Positions 36,493-49,465 of a stretch of 64,000 nt of DNA are shown in pieces. The notes under the pieces were generated by a model. It was not told the origin of the DNA. It saw nothing but the letters and a program-made list of their open reading frames with translations, and did not search any database. The stretch is from Thalassoglobus sp. JC818 (lineage in GTDB: Bacteria > Planctomycetota > Planctomycetia > Planctomycetales > Planctomycetaceae): the NCBI RefSeq assembly GCF_040717535.1, contig NZ_JBFEFI010000004.1:496001-560000 (forward strand), written 5' to 3'. How positions within the stretch are numbered: the first letter of the stretch is position 1; each line of letters begins with the position of its first letter. The translations under genes were made by a program, and so were the position numbers.

Positions 36493-39400
36493 TTAGTCTT
36501 CTGGAGACAGATCTGTGAACGACGGAACATCGCCGAACGCAGGTGGAGCAGGTGGCTGATCCACCAACCCGAGATCCTGTGCCAGCTGATCGCTCTCGCT
36601 CAACATCTCGCGACGGGCTGCGAGAATTCGAGCGTGTTCGTCACGCAGTTCTTGCTGAGCTTCCGGGCGAATTCGAACGGTCGAGTCCTGATGCATTTTG
36701 AAACCTGTTCCTGCTGGAATCAGGTGTCCCAAAATGACGTTCTCTTTGAGACCAACCAGACCGTCTGACTTTCCAGCGAGAGCCGCTTCGGTCAACACCT
36801 TGGTCGTTTCCTGGAAACTCGCAGCGGAGATGAAACTCTCACTTTGGACAGCTGCTTTGGTAATTCCGAGCAGCTGCGTGCTGGCGCTCGCAGGTCGCGG
36901 AGTCGTAAACTCGATGAGCTCTTCTCCAGCTGCTTCGAGGTGCTCGTTGACCTCTTCCACCGTTTCGAGTGGAACGACGTCTCCGACAACGAACTCAGTC
37001 GCACCGGCACTGACGATTCGAACACAGTTCATCAGAGCGCGGTTGACGCGGCGGAATTCCCACTTGTCGACCACGACACCCGGCAGCAAGTCGGTATCAC
37101 CAACGTCGTCGATTCGGACTTTTCGAAGCATCTGAGAAACAACAAGCTCGATGTGCTTGTCATCGATTCCCACACGCTGTGCACGGTACACGTTCTGAAT
37201 TTCGTGCAGCAGATACTGATGAACCGCTTCTTCACCACTGACACGCAGAATGTCGTGCGGCACAAGTGGACCACGAACCAGAGCGTCCCCGGCAGTGACC
37301 AAATCACCGGTGTGAACAAGAAGGGCCTTACCGTGAGGAATCACGTGTTCCACATCGGTTCCATCTTCACCGTGCACAACGATGACTCTCTTGCCACGTT
37401 TTCGCTCGGCAATCAGTTCGACTTCCCCGCTGATCTCCGCCACGACGGCAGGATCTTTCGGCTTTCGAGCTTCGAAGAGTTCGGTGACACGAGGCAGACC
37501 CCCGGTGATGTCCTGTGTTCCGGACGCTTCACGAGGCTGCTTTGCCAGCACTGCACCAGCAGAGACTTGAGCACCTTCCTTCACTTCGATATTCGCACGT
37601 TCTGGAACGTAGTAGTAATCCAGAATCTTCCCGGTGCTGTCTTCAAGGATGATCTGCGGATGCAAGTCGCCCTTGTGTTCAATCACGGTCGTACGAATGT
37701 GTCCGCTCACGTCTTTCTCAGAGCGAATCGATCGCCCCTCGATCAGATCTTCAAAGCGAACACGTCCACCAACTTCCGCCAGAATTGGAACCGAGTGCGG
37801 ATCCCATTCACACAGAACCTGGCCTTCTTTGACTTCTTCGTCTTCTTTGACCTTTAAGTACGCACCGGCTGGAATGTTGTATTTTTCCAGTTCTCGATCT
37901 TTCGGGTCGATGATGATGATTTCACCCTGACGAGCAAGAACGATGTTCTGCCCTTCAGTGTTGACCACGCTTCGAACTCGAGCGAATTTGACACGACCAG
38001 CTTTCTTGGTCTTCAAATCGCTTTCTTCCAGTTCTTTTGATGCCACACCACCGATGTGGAACGTTCGCATCGTCAGCTGCGTTCCAGGCTCACCGATACT
38101 TTGGGCAGCGATGATCCCGGTCGCCAGACCTTCTTCGACGAGTTGCCCGGTCGAAAGGTCCATCCCGTAGCAGTTCTGGCAGATCCCCAGCTCTGCTTCG
38201 CAGGCCATCGGACTTCGAACCTGAATTCGCTCGAGACCCATGTCTTCGATTCGACGGGCAATATCGACAGTAATCAGCTCACCTTCGCGAACGATCACTT
38301 CGTCCGTGATCGGGTCGACGATGTTGGTTCGACTGACGCGACCTCGAATCGCCTCTGCCAAACTCACTTCGACCTTCTCACCGCGGTACAGAACTCCGCG
38401 AGTCACACCCTTGGTCGTTCCGCAATCGCGTTCAGTGACGACGAGGTTTTGACAGATATCTGCCAGTTTTCGTGTCAGGTAACCGGAGTCGGCAGTCTTC
38501 AACGCCGTATCGGCCAGACCTTTTCGAGCACCGTGCGTTGACGAGAAGTACTCAAGTACCGTCAAACCTTCACGGAAGTTCGATTTGATCGGGGTCTCGA
38601 TGATCTCACCACTTGGCTTGGCCATCAGACCACGCATTCCGGACAGCTGGCGAATCTGTTCAATCCCCCCTCGAGCACCGGAATCTGCCATGAGATAAAT
38701 CGGATTCACATAAGCCCCGTCTTCTCGAACGTCGTGTTCGAGCCGAGTCTTCATCGCTTCGGTAATCTCTTCCCGAGCGTGCGTCCAAATATCGATGACC
38801 TTGTTGTAACGTTCCTGACCGGTAATCACACCGCGGTCATACAGCTTCTGCTGCTTAAGAACTTCACCTTCACCCTTCAGAATCACCTCTTCTTTGTTCG
38901 GTGCAACGACAAGGTCGGTTGTTCCGAACGAAAGGCCAGAGCGTGTTGATTCTGTGAAGCCGATCTTCTTCATGTTGTCGAGAAGATCGATGGTCTCGCG
39001 TTGACCAACTTCGAGATAGCAGTCCGAAATGACGTTCGACAGGTCTTTGCTTGTCAACGTCTTGTTATAGAACGCCATCCGCGTCGGGAGGGTATCATTG
39101 AAGATAACACGACCGGGCGATGTCTCGATCAGGCCACCAGCTTTGAAGTTCTCAGCCCCTTCCCCTTTGACGCGCTTATCTTTCGGAAGTCGAACTTTCA
39201 CGGCAGCGTGACGCTCAACAACTCCCAGCTGATACGCGGTAATACACTCGTCCGGAGAACCGAAGACGAGCCCTTCTCCTTCACGTCCCGGTCGTTTCAG
39301 GGTGCAGTAGTAGCAACCCATCACGATGTCCTGTGAAGGTGAAATAATCGGAGCACCGTTCGACGGACTGAAGATGTTGTTCGTCGACATCATCAACGTC

Positions 39401-40836
39401 GTCGCTTCAACCTGTGCTTCAATCGACAACGGCAAGTGAACCGCCATCTGATCGCCATCGAAGTCGGCGTTGAACCCTTTACAGACGAGTGGGTGAACGC
39501 GGATCGCGTGACCTTCGACGAGAACCGGCTCAAACGCCTGAATTCCCATTCGGTGCAGAGTTGGAGCACGATTCAACAGCACGGGATGATTCGTGATCAC
39601 CTCGTCGAGAATATCCCAGACTTCTTCATCACGTCGTTCCAGCATTCGCTTCGCCGACTTGATCGTATCCGCATGACCAAGTTCCTTGAGCCGACGGATG
39701 ATGAACGGCTGGAACAATTCCAGAGCGATCTTCTTAGGCAGACCACACTGGTGCAGTCTCAACTCCGGACCGACCACAATGACCGAACGTGCTGAGTAGT
39801 CGACACGTTTTCCGAGCAGGTTTTCTCGGAATCGTCCCTGCTTACCTTTGATCATGTCGGTCAACGACTTGAGCGGTCGATTCGACGAACCCAAGACGGG
39901 ACGTTTACAGCGTCCGTTGTCGAACAGAGCATCGACAGACTGCTGCAACATCCGCTTTTCGTTTTTGACAATCACTTCCGGAGCATTGAGATCGACGAGC
40001 TTCTTCAGTCGATTGTTCCGGTTGATGATTCGACGATACAGATCGTTCAAGTCACTGGTCGCGAAGTTTCCGGACTCCAGCATGACCAGCGGACGCAGAT
40101 CCGGCGGAATCACAGGAATACAGTGCAGGACCATCCATTCAGGGCGGTTGTCACTGTCACGCAATGCTTCGATGACCTTCAATCGTTTGATCAGGTCACG
40201 AGCTTTCTGCTGACTTCCGGTTTCACGCAGTTCTTGACGCAGCTTGACGGACTCGTCAACAAGATTGACATCGGTCAGCAGGGAGAAGATCGCCTCCGCA
40301 CCCATCTCAATTTTGAATTCACCGTCGCCATATTTTTCCTTGGCGTCCTTCGCTTCATCTTCAGTAAGAAGCTGACATTTACGAAGCGGAGTGTCACCAG
40401 GATCGGTAACAACGTATTCCTGGAAGTAGATCACCTTTTCGAGGCTGGTAGTCTTCATCGAGAGCATCGCGCCCAGGCGGCTCGGCATACTCTTGAAGAA
40501 CCAGATGTGCACGACTGGCGCAGCGAGTTCGATATGCCCCATTCGCTTTCGACGCACGCGGGAATGTGTGACCTTCACTCCACAACGGTCACAGATCATC
40601 CCCTTGTATTTCATGCCGCGATATTTTCCGCAGGCACATTCCCAGTCCTTTTCAGGTCCGAAAATTCGCTCGCAGAACAAACCGTCGCGCTCAGGACGAT
40701 AGGTTCGATAGTTAATCGTTTCCGGTTTTTTGACTTCACCGAAAGACCAGCTACGAATGTCATGCGGACTCGCCAAGCTAATCTTGACGGCTCCGTAATC
40801 GTTAACGCGATCGTAAGCACCTTCTCCAACGCTCAC
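36493..40836 (-). CDS. rpoC: DNA-directed RNA polymerase subunit beta'
   Basis: A 1447-residue subunit. The N-terminal zinc site is intact ([20 protein letters not shown]), the catalytic [12 protein letters not shown] loop carries the three Mg-binding aspartates, and the second zinc site is present (DCGTT and [11 protein letters not shown]). The length is similar to other bacterial beta' chains with a normal trigger-loop region; the C-terminus ends in an acidic tail. It follows rpoB by 83 bases. Identification is certain. Confidence 0.99.
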   Translation of the reverse strand: MSVGEGAYDRVNDYGAVKISLASPHDIRSWSFGEVKKPETINYRTYRPERDGLFCERIFGPEKDWECACGKYRGMKYKGMICDRCGVKVTHSRVRRKRMGHIELAAPVVHIWFFKSMPSRLGAMLSMKTTSLEKVIYFQEYVVTDPGDTPLRKCQLLTEDEAKDAKEKYGDGEFKIEMGAEAIFSLLTDVNLVDESVKLRQELRETGSQQKARDLIKRLKVIEALRDSDNRPEWMVLHCIPVIPPDLRPLVMLESGNFATSDLNDLYRRIINRNNRLKKLVDLNAPEVIVKNEKRMLQQSVDALFDNGRCKRPVLGSSNRPLKSLTDMIKGKQGRFRENLLGKRVDYSARSVIVVGPELRLHQCGLPKKIALELFQPFIIRRLKELGHADTIKSAKRMLERRDEEVWDILDEVITNHPVLLNRAPTLHRMGIQAFEPVLVEGHAIRVHPLVCKGFNADFDGDQMAVHLPLSIEAQVEATTLMMSTNNIFSPSNGAPIISPSQDIVMGCYYCTLKRPGREGEGLVFGSPDECITAYQLGVVERHAAVKVRLPKDKRVKGEGAENFKAGGLIETSPGRVIFNDTLPTRMAFYNKTLTSKDLSNVISDCYLEVGQRETIDLLDNMKKIGFTESTRSGLSFGTTDLVVAPNKEEVILKGEGEVLKQQKLYDRGVITGQERYNKVIDIWTHAREEITEAMKTRLEHDVREDGAYVNPIYLMADSGARGGIEQIRQLSGMRGLMAKPSGEIIETPIKSNFREGLTVLEYFSSTHGARKGLADTALKTADSGYLTRKLADICQNLVVTERDCGTTKGVTRGVLYRGEKVEVSLAEAIRGRVSRTNIVDPITDEVIVREGELITVDIARRIEDMGLERIQVRSPMACEAELGICQNCYGMDLSTGQLVEEGLATGIIAAQSIGEPGTQLTMRTFHIGGVASKELEESDLKTKKAGRVKFARVRSVVNTEGQNIVLARQGEIIIIDPKDRELEKYNIPAGAYLKVKEDEEVKEGQVLCEWDPHSVPILAEVGGRVRFEDLIEGRSIRSEKDVSGHIRTTVIEHKGDLHPQIILEDSTGKILDYYYVPERANIEVKEGAQVSAGAVLAKQPREASGTQDITGGLPRVTELFEARKPKDPAVVAEISGEVELIAERKRGKRVIVVHGEDGTDVEHVIPHGKALLVHTGDLVTAGDALVRGPLVPHDILRVSGEEAVHQYLLHEIQNVYRAQRVGIDDKHIELVVSQMLRKVRIDDVGDTDLLPGVVVDKWEFRRVNRALMNCVRIVSAGATEFVVGDVVPLETVEEVNEHLEAAGEELIEFTTPRPASASTQLLGITKAAVQSESFISAASFQETTKVLTEAALAGKSDGLVGLKENVILGHLIPAGTGFKMHQDSTVRIRPEAQQELRDEHARILAARREMLSESDQLAQDLGLVDQPPAPPAFGDVPSFTDLSPED

Positions 40837-40919
40837 TGGGAACTCCCCTGTTGAAGTGAATGAGTTGTCTTCTAAGTTGAATCTGCAGCCGAAACCGGCA
40901 CTCTAATTGGATGCCCGGC

Positions 40920-43900
40920 TCACGAATGAGCTTTCTCAAGTTGCATGTTCAAGCAGAGGCCCCGGATTTCGTTGTTGAGCACGTCGAAGCTGGCAGGTGT
41001 GCCTGCTTCAAGAGTGTTCTCACCCTTAACCATCGATTCATAGATTTTCGTACGACCTTCGACATCATCACTCTTCACGGTGAGCAGTTCCTGAAGAATG
41101 AATGCCGCCCCGTAAGCTTCCAAAGCCCAAACTTCCATCTCTCCAAATCGCTGTCCACCGAACCGGGCTTTTCCGCCAAGTGGCTGCTGAGTGATCAGAG
41201 AGTAAGGACCGGTAGCACGTGCGTGAACTTTGTCATCGACGAGGTGGTGAAGCTTGAGCATGTAGATGTGACCGACGGTCGTCTTCTGCTCCATTCGCTC
41301 ACCGGTTCGACCATCGAAGAGTCGGACTTTTCCTTCTTCAGGCAGTCCTGCCTCACGAAGACAATCATTAATCTCCTCTTCCGGTGCTCCGTCGAAGACT
41401 GGACAAATCGCTCGGAATCCAAGCTTCCCGGCAGCCCATCCCAGGTGGGTCTCGAGAATCTGCCCGACGTTCATACGACTCGGAACCCCCAGTGGGTTAA
41501 GAACGATGTCGACGGGAGTTCCATCTTCGAGGTAAGGCATGTCCTCGACAGGCAACACCTTCGAGATCACCCCTTTGTTTCCGTGGCGACCAGCCATCTT
41601 GTCACCGACCGAAATCTGTCGCTTCGAAGCGACATAGACTTTGACCATCTGCAAGACACCGTTCGGAAGCTCATCACCCCGCTTCATACTGTTGAGCTTC
41701 TGGTCCTGCTCATCAATCGTGTCTTCCACGAACGGCCAGCGTTCGGTCATCAACTTGCGAAGATCCGCTTTCTTCTGCGGGCTGCGGATGTCAAGTTTGT
41801 CCTGATGAGTTTCGAAGTCTCGTGCATACTGAGCGAGAAACTTCGCATCCTCGATGGTTCGCAGTTCGCGGCCATCATCGTCAACGAGATGCTTCCCGAG
41901 AGACTCTTCGAACTCAACGAGGAACTCTTTGAACTTAGCAGCGATCGCTTCCTGACCTGCCTGCTCAACTTTCTTGACTTCCTGATCGAAGGTCTTTCGA
42001 TCACCTTCGGAAAGGCTCATGCGACGTGAGAATTTCTCGGTCTGGATGACGATCCCCTCGACACCACTCGGCACTTCGAGAGACTCGTTCTTAACGTCTT
42101 CACCAGCTTTACCGAAAATCGCATGCAGCAGCTTCTCTTCCGGTGTGAGCTCTGCTTTCGCTTTCGGAACAACTTTCCCGACGAGAATATCGCCCTGCTT
42201 AACGCGGGTTCCGACATGCACGATTCCTTCCTCGGTCAGATGGCGAAGTGCCTTCTCGCTGACGTTTGGAATATCGCGAGTGAACTCTTCACGACCGAGC
42301 TTGGTTTCACGAATTTCAACATCGAATTCGTCGATGTGGATCGACGTGTAGACATCGTCTTTCACAAGTCGTTCGGAAAGAATGATCGCATCTTCAAAGT
42401 TGAAACCTTCCCACGACATAAACGCGACGAGCACGTTTCGGCCAAGAGCCAGAACGCCGTTTCGTGTCGCAGCAGAGTCACAAAGGATTTCGCCCTTCTT
42501 GACTTTCTGACCGACTGACACAATTGGCTTCTGATTGAGGCATGTCCGCTCATTCAATCCGGTGTACTTCCGGAGAGGGAATCGCTTGCCTTCAACTTCA
42601 ATGACGTTCGCATCGACATAGGTCACTTTGCCGTTTCGATCTGATCGAACAACCATACCTGAGTATCGAGGAACTTCGTCTTCCATCCCCGTTCCGACGA
42701 GCGGAGCTTCAGCGATCAGCAACGGAACTGCCTGCCGTTGCATGTTCGAACCCATCAACGCACGGTTCGCATCATCGTGTTCAAGGAACGGAATCAATCC
42801 CGCAGAAACTCCAACCATCTGGGCTGGTGCCACGTCGATGTATTCGACTTCGTTGACCGAAATCCAGTGCACGTCGTTGCGGTAACGAGAAAGAACACGC
42901 TCATCGAGAATTTTCCCCTTCTCAACGTGCGTATCCGCCGGTGCAACGTGAACGTTCGACTCTTCATCCGCCCGCAACCACTCGATTTCATCGGTGACAC
43001 GACCTTCAGACACTTTCCGGTACGGAGTGATCAAGAATCCGTAGTCATCCACTTTTGAGTAGATACTCAGACTCGAAATCAAACCAATGTTCGTACCTTC
43101 AGGAGTCTCAATCGGGCAAATGCGACCGTAGTGAGAAATGTGAACGTCGCGAACCTCGAAACCGGCTCGCTTTCGGTTCAAACCACCTGGACCCAACGCA
43201 CTCAATCGACGCTCGTGTGTCAGCATCGACAACGGATTCGTCTGGTCCACCACCTGAGAGAGTTCACTTCGTCCGAAGAAGTACTCGATCGCAGCAGAGA
43301 CACTCTTTGGATTCACCAATGTCCGAGGAGTCATCTCCTCGACATCTTTCAAGCTCATGCGTTCCTGAACGGTTCGGCGAAGCTTCAAAAATCCTTTTCG
43401 GATTTCGTCCATTCCCAACTCATCGATCGTACGCAGACGACGATTCCCGAGATTGTCGATGTCGTCGACGTATGCCGAATCATCATCGCATCGCAATCGG
43501 ACCAGATACCGAATCGCATTGACCATATCCTCCGACTTCAGAGTCATCTCATCATCGGGGATGTCCTGATCGAATTTTCGATTGATACGGAAACGTCCCA
43601 CGCGGCCGAGGCGGTAACGATTCACATCGTAAAATTTCTCAGCGAAGAGATCCCGAGCCTTCTCCAGTGAAGGCGGAGTCCCTGGTCGAAGCCGCTGATA
43701 GATCTTCAGCAACGCTTCTTCATGACTCAATGTTGGATCTTCAGCCACGCTGTCGAGAATCAGCGTGTCCATCACTTCGTCAACAACCTGAACTTCTTTG
43801 ATCTGAGCTTCAGAGATCTCAGCTGCCTGTGTCGCCGAAATCACGTTGCAACATTCAACAATGATTTCCCCAGCTCGTTCGCCAGTTGGATAGACGATAT

Positions 43901-44627
43901 CTTCCGCAGCGTACTTCCCAGCGAGATCGGACCCATCTTTGCCGACCTTTGCTCCCTTCACGTTGTAGAAGAGCTTCAACAGAGATGTGTCATCACTAAA
44001 GTTTTCGTCCATCGCTCGCAGCAGAGTCATTGCCGAAAAACGGCCACTCTGATCGATACGAACGCCCAAGGTTTCCTTCTTGGAAACCATGAACTCGATC
44101 CAGCTTCCTCGTTCAGGAATCACACGGCACGAGTATTCCTTACGCTCACCCGGCTCATTCGACATCACAAAGTCGACACCAGGCGACCGGTGCAGCTGGC
44201 TCACGATCACTCGCTCTGCACCATTGATGATGAACTCGCCACCACCGACCATGATCGGCATGTCACCGAGGTAAACTTCTTCCTCAATCGGCTGCTCTTT
44301 AACCAGACGCAGCGTCACGCGGAATGGCCGACCATAAGTCATTCGCAGCTGTCGGCACTCAACCGGGGTGTAACGAGGTTTGCCCAGTTCGTATCGAACA
44401 TACTCGAGACGATACTGGCCATCGTAGCTCTCGACCGGAAAGACCTCTCGCAGAATCTCTTCCAGACCTTCGTCGCGACGCTCTTCGGGCTTCCGGTCCA
44501 GTTGTAGAAATCGTGCGTACGATTCCGTTTGAATTCGTGTCAGATCAGAAAGCTCATGATGAGCCTCAATCTTTCCGAAATTTCGAACAGAGTCTGTCGC
44601 AATGATTCGTTGATGGGGAATTGGCAT
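40920..44627 (-). CDS. rpoB: DNA-directed RNA polymerase subunit beta
   Basis: A 1235-residue subunit. Signatures: [17 protein letters not shown] (rifampicin-region), [62 protein letters not shown] and [17 protein letters not shown] 44627 gives [18 protein letters not shown]; the annotated frame extends 15 residues further with no evidence. It begins about 700 bases downstream of the rplL stop and terminator, so rpoBC should have a separate promoter. Confidence 0.99.
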   Translation of the reverse strand: MPIPHQRIIATDSVRNFGKIEAHHELSDLTRIQTESYARFLQLDRKPEERRDEGLEEILREVFPVESYDGQYRLEYVRYELGKPRYTPVECRQLRMTYGRPFRVTLRLVKEQPIEEEVYLGDMPIMVGGGEFIINGAERVIVSQLHRSPGVDFVMSNEPGERKEYSCRVIPERGSWIEFMVSKKETLGVRIDQSGRFSAMTLLRAMDENFSDDTSLLKLFYNVKGAKVGKDGSDLAGKYAAEDIVYPTGERAGEIIVECCNVISATQAAEISEAQIKEVQVVDEVMDTLILDSVAEDPTLSHEEALLKIYQRLRPGTPPSLEKARDLFAEKFYDVNRYRLGRVGRFRINRKFDQDIPDDEMTLKSEDMVNAIRYLVRLRCDDDSAYVDDIDNLGNRRLRTIDELGMDEIRKGFLKLRRTVQERMSLKDVEEMTPRTLVNPKSVSAAIEYFFGRSELSQVVDQTNPLSMLTHERRLSALGPGGLNRKRAGFEVRDVHISHYGRICPIETPEGTNIGLISSLSIYSKVDDYGFLITPYRKVSEGRVTDEIEWLRADEESNVHVAPADTHVEKGKILDERVLSRYRNDVHWISVNEVEYIDVAPAQMVGVSAGLIPFLEHDDANRALMGSNMQRQAVPLLIAEAPLVGTGMEDEVPRYSGMVVRSDRNGKVTYVDANVIEVEGKRFPLRKYTGLNERTCLNQKPIVSVGQKVKKGEILCDSAATRNGVLALGRNVLVAFMSWEGFNFEDAIILSERLVKDDVYTSIHIDEFDVEIRETKLGREEFTRDIPNVSEKALRHLTEEGIVHVGTRVKQGDILVGKVVPKAKAELTPEEKLLHAIFGKAGEDVKNESLEVPSGVEGIVIQTEKFSRRMSLSEGDRKTFDQEVKKVEQAGQEAIAAKFKEFLVEFEESLGKHLVDDDGRELRTIEDAKFLAQYARDFETHQDKLDIRSPQKKADLRKLMTERWPFVEDTIDEQDQKLNSMKRGDELPNGVLQMVKVYVASKRQISVGDKMAGRHGNKGVISKVLPVEDMPYLEDGTPVDIVLNPLGVPSRMNVGQILETHLGWAAGKLGFRAICPVFDGAPEEEINDCLREAGLPEEGKVRLFDGRTGERMEQKTTVGHIYMLKLHHLVDDKVHARATGPYSLITQQPLGGKARFGGQRFGEMEVWALEAYGAAFILQELLTVKSDDVEGRTKIYESMVKGENTLEAGTPASFDVLNNEIRGLCLNMQLEKAHS

Positions 44628-45325
44628 TCGTCGGATTCTCAGCAAGCGATGACAAACAATGAACGTATTCAACAGACCGAGACCTACACGGCTTCTCGAT
44701 CCTTCTTCAGCAAGAAAGCCTTCAGCAGGCAGACAACCGTTTTGAAGCTGAAAGCAAACAGCCCCTGGAGCTCAGTAATCGCATCCTCAAAGAGCCCAAC
44801 CGTCCGGCCACGCAGGCTCCCAGAGGTTGATCCAATAATCTTGAACAGCATGGGGACGTCCGTGAGTGCAACATCTTGTGCCTTACTCTGCTCCAGTGTT
44901 CGAAAATTCGCAGATGGAGATGCTTCACGAGTTGTCTCTCAGCCCGACAACACACTTTTCCACGCACACCAACCTCGAAAAGATGGTCGCGTAATGCGCA
45001 CCTCAAGCGTACCAAGGACCAAATCAGCGTCCTCAGGCTCAATCGATCGTCCTCGACTACCCGCACAAAATCAGCAATTCCATCTTTCCGAAATCCGGAA
45101 TTCGGACTAACTTCTGCTGTCGTGGGATCCAATCGAGGCGACTTAGAAACAACGCGCCAGTGTGTCAAATGAAACGTCCTTGGAGATCTCCGTATATCGG
45201 CGGCAACTGTAAAGTTACCGATTCCGGCGCATAATGCAACCGTGTGGCACGCAGAATGCTTGACCACAAAACAAAAATAACGGCATAGCATCATCCTGCC
45301 ATGCCGTTATCGTCCGATATTTCGG
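44628..45325. other. rplL-rpoB spacer
   Basis: 698 bases. It contains the rplL terminator at 45272-45310. The open frames of 190 and 193 residues on the two strands lack any domain, ribosome site or sensible composition and appear to be chance. The rpoB promoter and leader must lie here, but I found no unambiguous -35/-10 pair. Confidence 0.5.
45272..45310 (-). terminator. Rho-independent terminator after rplL
   Basis: 10 bp perfect stem ATAACGGCAT (45277-45286) with ATGCCGTTAT (45301-45310). The minus strand continues as TTTTTGTTTTG. Confidence 0.82.
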
Positions 45326-45751
45326 TTACTTCAACTCAGCAGAACCGCCAGCGCCTTCGATCTCTTTGACGATCTTTTCGGCTTCTTCTTTTGGCACAGC
45401 TTCTTTGAGTGGCTTTGGAGCACCTTCGACCAATTCCTTGGCTTCTTTCAAACCCAGGCCGGTGATGCTTCGGACGACTTTGATCACGTTGATCTTTGCA
45501 TCGCCGAATCCGGTCAGAATCACGTCGAAGTCGGTCTTTTCTTCAGCAGCAGCGGCACCTTCGCCACCACCAGCTGCAGGACCAGCTGCCATGACGACAC
45601 CGCCACCAGCAGGCTCAATGCCGTGAACTTCTTTGATGTAGTCGGACAAAGCCTTCGCTTGAAGAAGCGTCAACCCAACGAGTTGATCGCCGAGGCTTTT
45701 TGTTTCGTCGTCGAATTCTTTTGCTGGTGCTTCTGGGGCTTCAGCTGACAT
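45326..45751 (-). CDS. rplL: 50S ribosomal protein bL12 (L7/L12)
   Basis: A 141-residue protein of the L12 stalk. The N-terminal helix pair, an Ala/Gly-rich hinge ([17 protein letters not shown]), and the C-terminal globular domain [37 protein letters not shown] are all clear. ATG 45751 is preceded directly by a GTG in frame (45754), which is less likely. It directly follows rplJ in the operon with a 177-base gap. Confidence 0.98.
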   Translation of the reverse strand: MSAEAPEAPAKEFDDETKSLGDQLVGLTLLQAKALSDYIKEVHGIEPAGGGVVMAAGPAAGGGEGAAAAEEKTDFDVILTGFGDAKINVIKVVRSITGLGLKEAKELVEGAPKPLKEAVPKEEAEKIVKEIEGAGGSAELK

Positions 45752-45928
45752 CACAATTCTCCAGTGTCAAATGCCGGCGTGCGTAGACACGTCGCACCGG
45801 CTCGGTAGAGTGAAAATTTCGTCCGTGGAAATCTGCCTGATTCCGGAGAGCTTTCCGCTCGAACTGTCAAAGGCAAATGCTTCCCACAAACTCAACAAAT
45901 CTCGGCCTCACTCGGCCGAACCGGGACG

Positions 45929-46471
45929 CTACGCCGCGTCGCCGCCTTCGTCTTCGTTGTCTTCTTTGTCTGCAATCGCTTTCAATTGACCTGCCAGAGT
46001 CCCCCCTGGTCCAAGTAGTGCACCACTCAATGTTGCACCTGGGCTCAAAACCAGCCCAACAATCTGACCGATCAACTCTGTTCGGCTCGGTCCCTTGCTG
46101 ATGTCAGTCACACCTTCAGAGTTCACACCCTGACCATCGACTGCGCCACCTTTGATCTCGAGATCGTCCATCTTCTTGGCCCAATCGGCCATTTCTCGAG
46201 ACAGACCGACAATGTCTTCACCACCCCACGCAATCGCGGAAGGCCCGGACAGTGTTTCATCGAGGGTATCCATTCCGGACCCGCGAAGCACGACTCTCAA
46301 CAGAGAGTTCTTCACACCCAGAATTGTGATCCCCTTTTTCTCAAGCTCCATACGCAAATTGTTGTTCGCAACCGCGTCGAGCTTGGAAATGTCCAACACC
46401 AGAAAATCTTTACGATCACCCAGGCGGTCCTGGAGATCATCGATCATCATCTTTTTGACTACTTTACTCAT
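45929..46471 (-). CDS. rplJ: 50S ribosomal protein uL10
   Basis: A 180-residue stalk-base protein. Visible features: MIDDLQDRL, VLDISKLDAVANNNLRMEL, GVKNSLLRVVL and SGPSAIAWGG, then the C-terminal L12-binding helices and an acidic tail. In many bacteria it represses translation of its own operon; a leader structure was not identified in the 70-base gap from rplA. Confidence 0.97.
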   Translation of the reverse strand: MSKVVKKMMIDDLQDRLGDRKDFLVLDISKLDAVANNNLRMELEKKGITILGVKNSLLRVVLRGSGMDTLDETLSGPSAIAWGGEDIVGLSREMADWAKKMDDLEIKGGAVDGQGVNSEGVTDISKGPSRTELIGQIVGLVLSPGATLSGALLGPGGTLAGQLKAIADKEDNEDEGGDAA

Positions 46472-46541
46472 CAGACTTTTCCACTCTCGCCGCAGTAATG
46501 CAGCTGTAGTTCAATTGATTGACCCTAAACTCTCAACCGGA

Positions 46542-47261
46542 TCAACCAGCCATCTGCGTTGGACTCACCTGCACACCCGGTGTCTGTGTCGCTGACACAG
46601 TCACAGAACGCATGTAAACACCCTTCGATGCCTGCGGCTTCAGTTGCTCAATCAACTTCAGCAGAGCATCAATGTTCTCAACAAGCTGATTGCTGTCGAA
46701 GGAAAGCTTCCCGACGAGGCAGTGAACATTCCCAGCGTCATCAACGCGGAATTCAACTTTTCCAGCTTTGTATTCTTTAACTGCGGTTGCGACATCCTGA
46801 GTCACAGTCCCCGCTTTTGGCGACGGCATCAAACCTCGCGGACCGAGCACACGACCGAGCGGTCCAACCACACCCATCATGTCTGGTGTTGCAATCGCAA
46901 CATCGAAATCGAGCCAACCGCCAACGATCTTGTCAGCCAACTCTTTGCCACCAGCGTGATCCGCTCCCGCAGCGAGAGCTTTCTCAACATTCTGATCTTT
47001 ACAGAAAACAAGAACTCGCTGAGACTTACCAATCCCGTGAGGCAAAACAATCGACCCACGCACGATTTGGTCGGCGTGTTTTGGATCGACACCCAGTCGA
47101 ACGGCCAGCTCAACCGACTGATCCGACTTGCTTGGTTCAACACCTTTTGGAAGTTTTGATTCCAAACCCTTCAGTGCGTCAACTGCTTCAGAAACAGAAA
47201 CCGCTCCCAGCCCAGAAAGAGCTTCTCGATACGCTCGTTGACGCTTCGACACTTTTGACAT
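46542..47261 (-). CDS. rplA: 50S ribosomal protein uL1
   Basis: A 239-residue protein of the L1 stalk. Signatures: [62 protein letters not shown] and [24 protein letters not shown]. Classic ribosomal protein and autoregulator of the L11 operon. Separated from rplK by 184 bases. Confidence 0.98.
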   Translation of the reverse strand: MSKVSKRQRAYREALSGLGAVSVSEAVDALKGLESKLPKGVEPSKSDQSVELAVRLGVDPKHADQIVRGSIVLPHGIGKSQRVLVFCKDQNVEKALAAGADHAGGKELADKIVGGWLDFDVAIATPDMMGVVGPLGRVLGPRGLMPSPKAGTVTQDVATAVKEYKAGKVEFRVDDAGNVHCLVGKLSFDSNQLVENIDALLKLIEQLKPQASKGVYMRSVTVSATQTPGVQVSPTQMAG

Positions 47262-47445
47262 GACTGTACTCTTCTTTCGCTGCCTTCTGCAGACTGCTTC
47301 TAAACTGCTGACTTAGCTTAAAACCGACCAAGCACGCCAACGTAGTGCGACACACAACAAACTTGGAACTTCAGCCCGCAGACAACGAGCAACTCCGGGA
47401 AACTATCACCAACCTCTTCGCGACCTACTCACGAAGAACTGGCAA

Positions 47446-47871
47446 CTAGTCGACGACTTGAATCCCCATACTTCGAGCAGTCCCTGCGATGATCCTCGCT
47501 GCATTATCGATATTCGACGCATTGAGATCGGCCAACTTCACCTGTGCAATCTCTTTGAGCTGCGCCTGTGTGACGGTCCCAACTTTGTCTTTCAAAGGAT
47601 TCGAAGCTCCTTTGGCGACCTGAGCAGCTTGCTTCAGGAGAACAGCAGCCGGCGGGCTCTTGATAATAAAGGTGAACGAGCGATCATTGAACACTGAGAT
47701 CACGACAGGGAGGGTTGTCCCCATCATCTCACGAGTCTGATCATTGAACTGCTGAACGAACTGCCCGATGTTGACACCGTGCGGTCCGAGAGCCGTACCC
47801 ACAGGAGGAGCGGGAGTTGCCTGCCCACCTGTCACCTGAACCTTAATTTCCGCTACTAACTGCTTGGCCAT
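47446..47871 (-). CDS. rplK: 50S ribosomal protein uL11
   Basis: A 141-residue protein of the GTPase-associated centre. MAKQLVAEIKVQVTGGQATPAPPVGTALGPHGVNIGQFVQQFN is the canonical N-terminus. FIIKSPPAAVLLKQAA and IAQVKLADLNASNIDNAARIIAGTARSMG are typical C-terminal pieces. ATG 47871 matches the family start; an upstream ATG adds four residues. It follows nusG by 107 bases. Confidence 0.98.
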   Translation of the reverse strand: MAKQLVAEIKVQVTGGQATPAPPVGTALGPHGVNIGQFVQQFNDQTREMMGTTLPVVISVFNDRSFTFIIKSPPAAVLLKQAAQVAKGASNPLKDKVGTVTQAQLKEIAQVKLADLNASNIDNAARIIAGTARSMGIQVVD

Positions 47872-47978
47872 TCCCAGCCTCATCCCTCATGACATCTAAG
47901 TCATTCAAAACCGTCATCGCCAATTAACCACACACTGAGTCACTCTGCGAGTCCAGAGCGGAGAGCCTTTCTGGCGAA

Positions 47979-48578
47979 TCAGGCCTTCTCAACCTGCCAG
48001 TGTTCCAATTCGACCTCGGTTGGCCGACCGAAGATCTCAATAATCACTTTCACTTTGCCTGTCGCATCATCCATGCTGTCGATGACACCTTCGAACTCAG
48101 CGAAGGCACCTTCTTTGACCTTCACCTGATCACCGACAGTCACATCGAACTTCACAACAGGTCGAGGAGCTGCTTCCTTCTCCTCTTCCGCGGCAACATC
48201 CTGTCCCAACCAACGGCGTACCTCTTCATCTTCCATCGGAATCGGCTTGCCTGCCGCCCCGGTGAAGTCTCCCACGCCGCTTGTCGACCGCACGAGATGC
48301 CAACTTTCGTCGGTCATCTCCATCTCAATCATCATATAACCAGGCAGCAACTTCTGCTCACGAACGCGTCGTCCGCCACCTTTTGTCTCGACCACCTTTT
48401 CGGTCGGAATGAAGACTTCACCGAAGTGCTCTTCCATCCCTTCCATTTTGATTCGACGCAAAATCGAATCGCGAATGGATCGCTCCCGATTACTCTGCAC
48501 CTTCAGCACAAACCATTTCCGTTCATTGCCGGAACCAGCCTGCTGTGCATCGTCAGAGTTCGTTTCTTCCTTATCCAT
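47979..48578 (-). CDS. nusG: Transcription termination/antitermination factor NusG
   Basis: A 199-residue protein. The NGN domain ([57 protein letters not shown]) is followed by a linker and the KOW domain ([43 protein letters not shown]). It couples RNA polymerase to Rho or ribosomes. A frame extension upstream to 48689 would give 236 residues and join secE exactly; ATG 48578 fits the family length better, though the extended start at the secE stop cannot be excluded. An acidic linker of about 20 residues ([12 protein letters not shown]) is longer than average. Confidence 0.96.
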   Translation of the reverse strand: MDKEETNSDDAQQAGSGNERKWFVLKVQSNRERSIRDSILRRIKMEGMEEHFGEVFIPTEKVVETKGGGRRVREQKLLPGYMMIEMEMTDESWHLVRSTSGVGDFTGAAGKPIPMEDEEVRRWLGQDVAAEEEKEAAPRPVVKFDVTVGDQVKVKEGAFAEFEGVIDSMDDATGKVKVIIEIFGRPTEVELEHWQVEKA

Positions 48579-48688
48579 GGCGAGCCACGCATCTTGATCG
48601 ATCGCAGTGTGAAATTCAAGCGAACGAGTTGACAATTCTATTTTCGATTCACCCGACCGATTTGGAACAGGCGACACACCGGACGGCA

Positions 48689-49132
48689 CTAATCAAGCGT
48701 GTCCAAATCGAGGAACCCGACAAGACCGAACAACTGTTGCCAGAGGAAGTCTGCGAGGTACAAATAAGCCCCCATTGCAAACATCACAACCAGCACAACA
48801 ACCGTCGCACGCTTCAAGTAATCCCAGTCCGCCCAGGAAACTTTGTCGAGTTCTGCCTCAACTGAAATCAGAAAGTTGGCAAACGGTGGCCAGTTCACCA
48901 ACCGATAAGCAAACCACAATCCAGCAATTCCGACCGTCAACGGGACGAACAACGCAACAGCTTGCGAAAATTCGGACAGAACTGTCACACGCAACCGCCA
49001 GGCGATTGCAACCATGACAATCCCGACAAAGGCTGCCGTCACCTGACGAACAACCCGTCCCTGATTTGGCTTAAACAGCCCTGGCACCAGGAAGTTGCCG
49101 AAAAATGTCGTTTCTGTCTTCGCTTTTGCCAT
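48689..49132 (-). CDS. secE: Preprotein translocase subunit SecE
   Basis: A 147-residue protein. Two to three hydrophobic helices, the last with the conserved [29 protein letters not shown], which is the SecE signature before the final TM. Longer than the common 60-130 residues owing to an additional N-terminal pair of helices, as in other planctomycetes and E. coli. Part of SecYEG. Followed by nusG. Confidence 0.94.
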   Translation of the reverse strand: MAKAKTETTFFGNFLVPGLFKPNQGRVVRQVTAAFVGIVMVAIAWRLRVTVLSEFSQAVALFVPLTVGIAGLWFAYRLVNWPPFANFLISVEAELDKVSWADWDYLKRATVVVLVVMFAMGAYLYLADFLWQQLFGLVGFLDLDTLD

Positions 49133-49384
49133 CCTGGGCGATCCTTATTCACAAAAACACCACAACACAGAAGCGATCTCCCTGATCACTCACCGGTTGC
49201 GCCAAACTCCTGAAACGCTACTGATCGCAGGACACACACAGAACAGTTGGCACCAGCGACCACAATCAAACAAGCCGAAACTTAGCTTGACTGCGCACTC
49301 TAGAGGTTCGACAAAACCTCCGCAATCTTAAGACCGCCGACGCACTCTCTGGCAGAATAGTAAGGATCACCAGAGAGACTGAAA

Positions 49385-49458
<74 letters not shown>

Positions 49459-49465
49459 AACCACG

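Noticed and set aside
36844-37857. 337-codon ORF opposite rpoC
   Set aside because: Mirror frame of rpoC and no known motif.
40911-42029. 372-codon ORF opposite rpoB
   Set aside because: It is the mirror frame of a certain rpoB. Long antisense ORFs arise from codon bias and have no domain.
44529-45110. 193-codon plus-strand ORF across the rpoB start
   Set aside because: Begins inside rpoB and has no domain; probably chance.
44722-45294. 190-codon ORF in the rplL-rpoB spacer
   Set aside because: Composition is rich in Arg/Ser/Cys/Leu, no ribosome site, and it runs through the rplL terminator.
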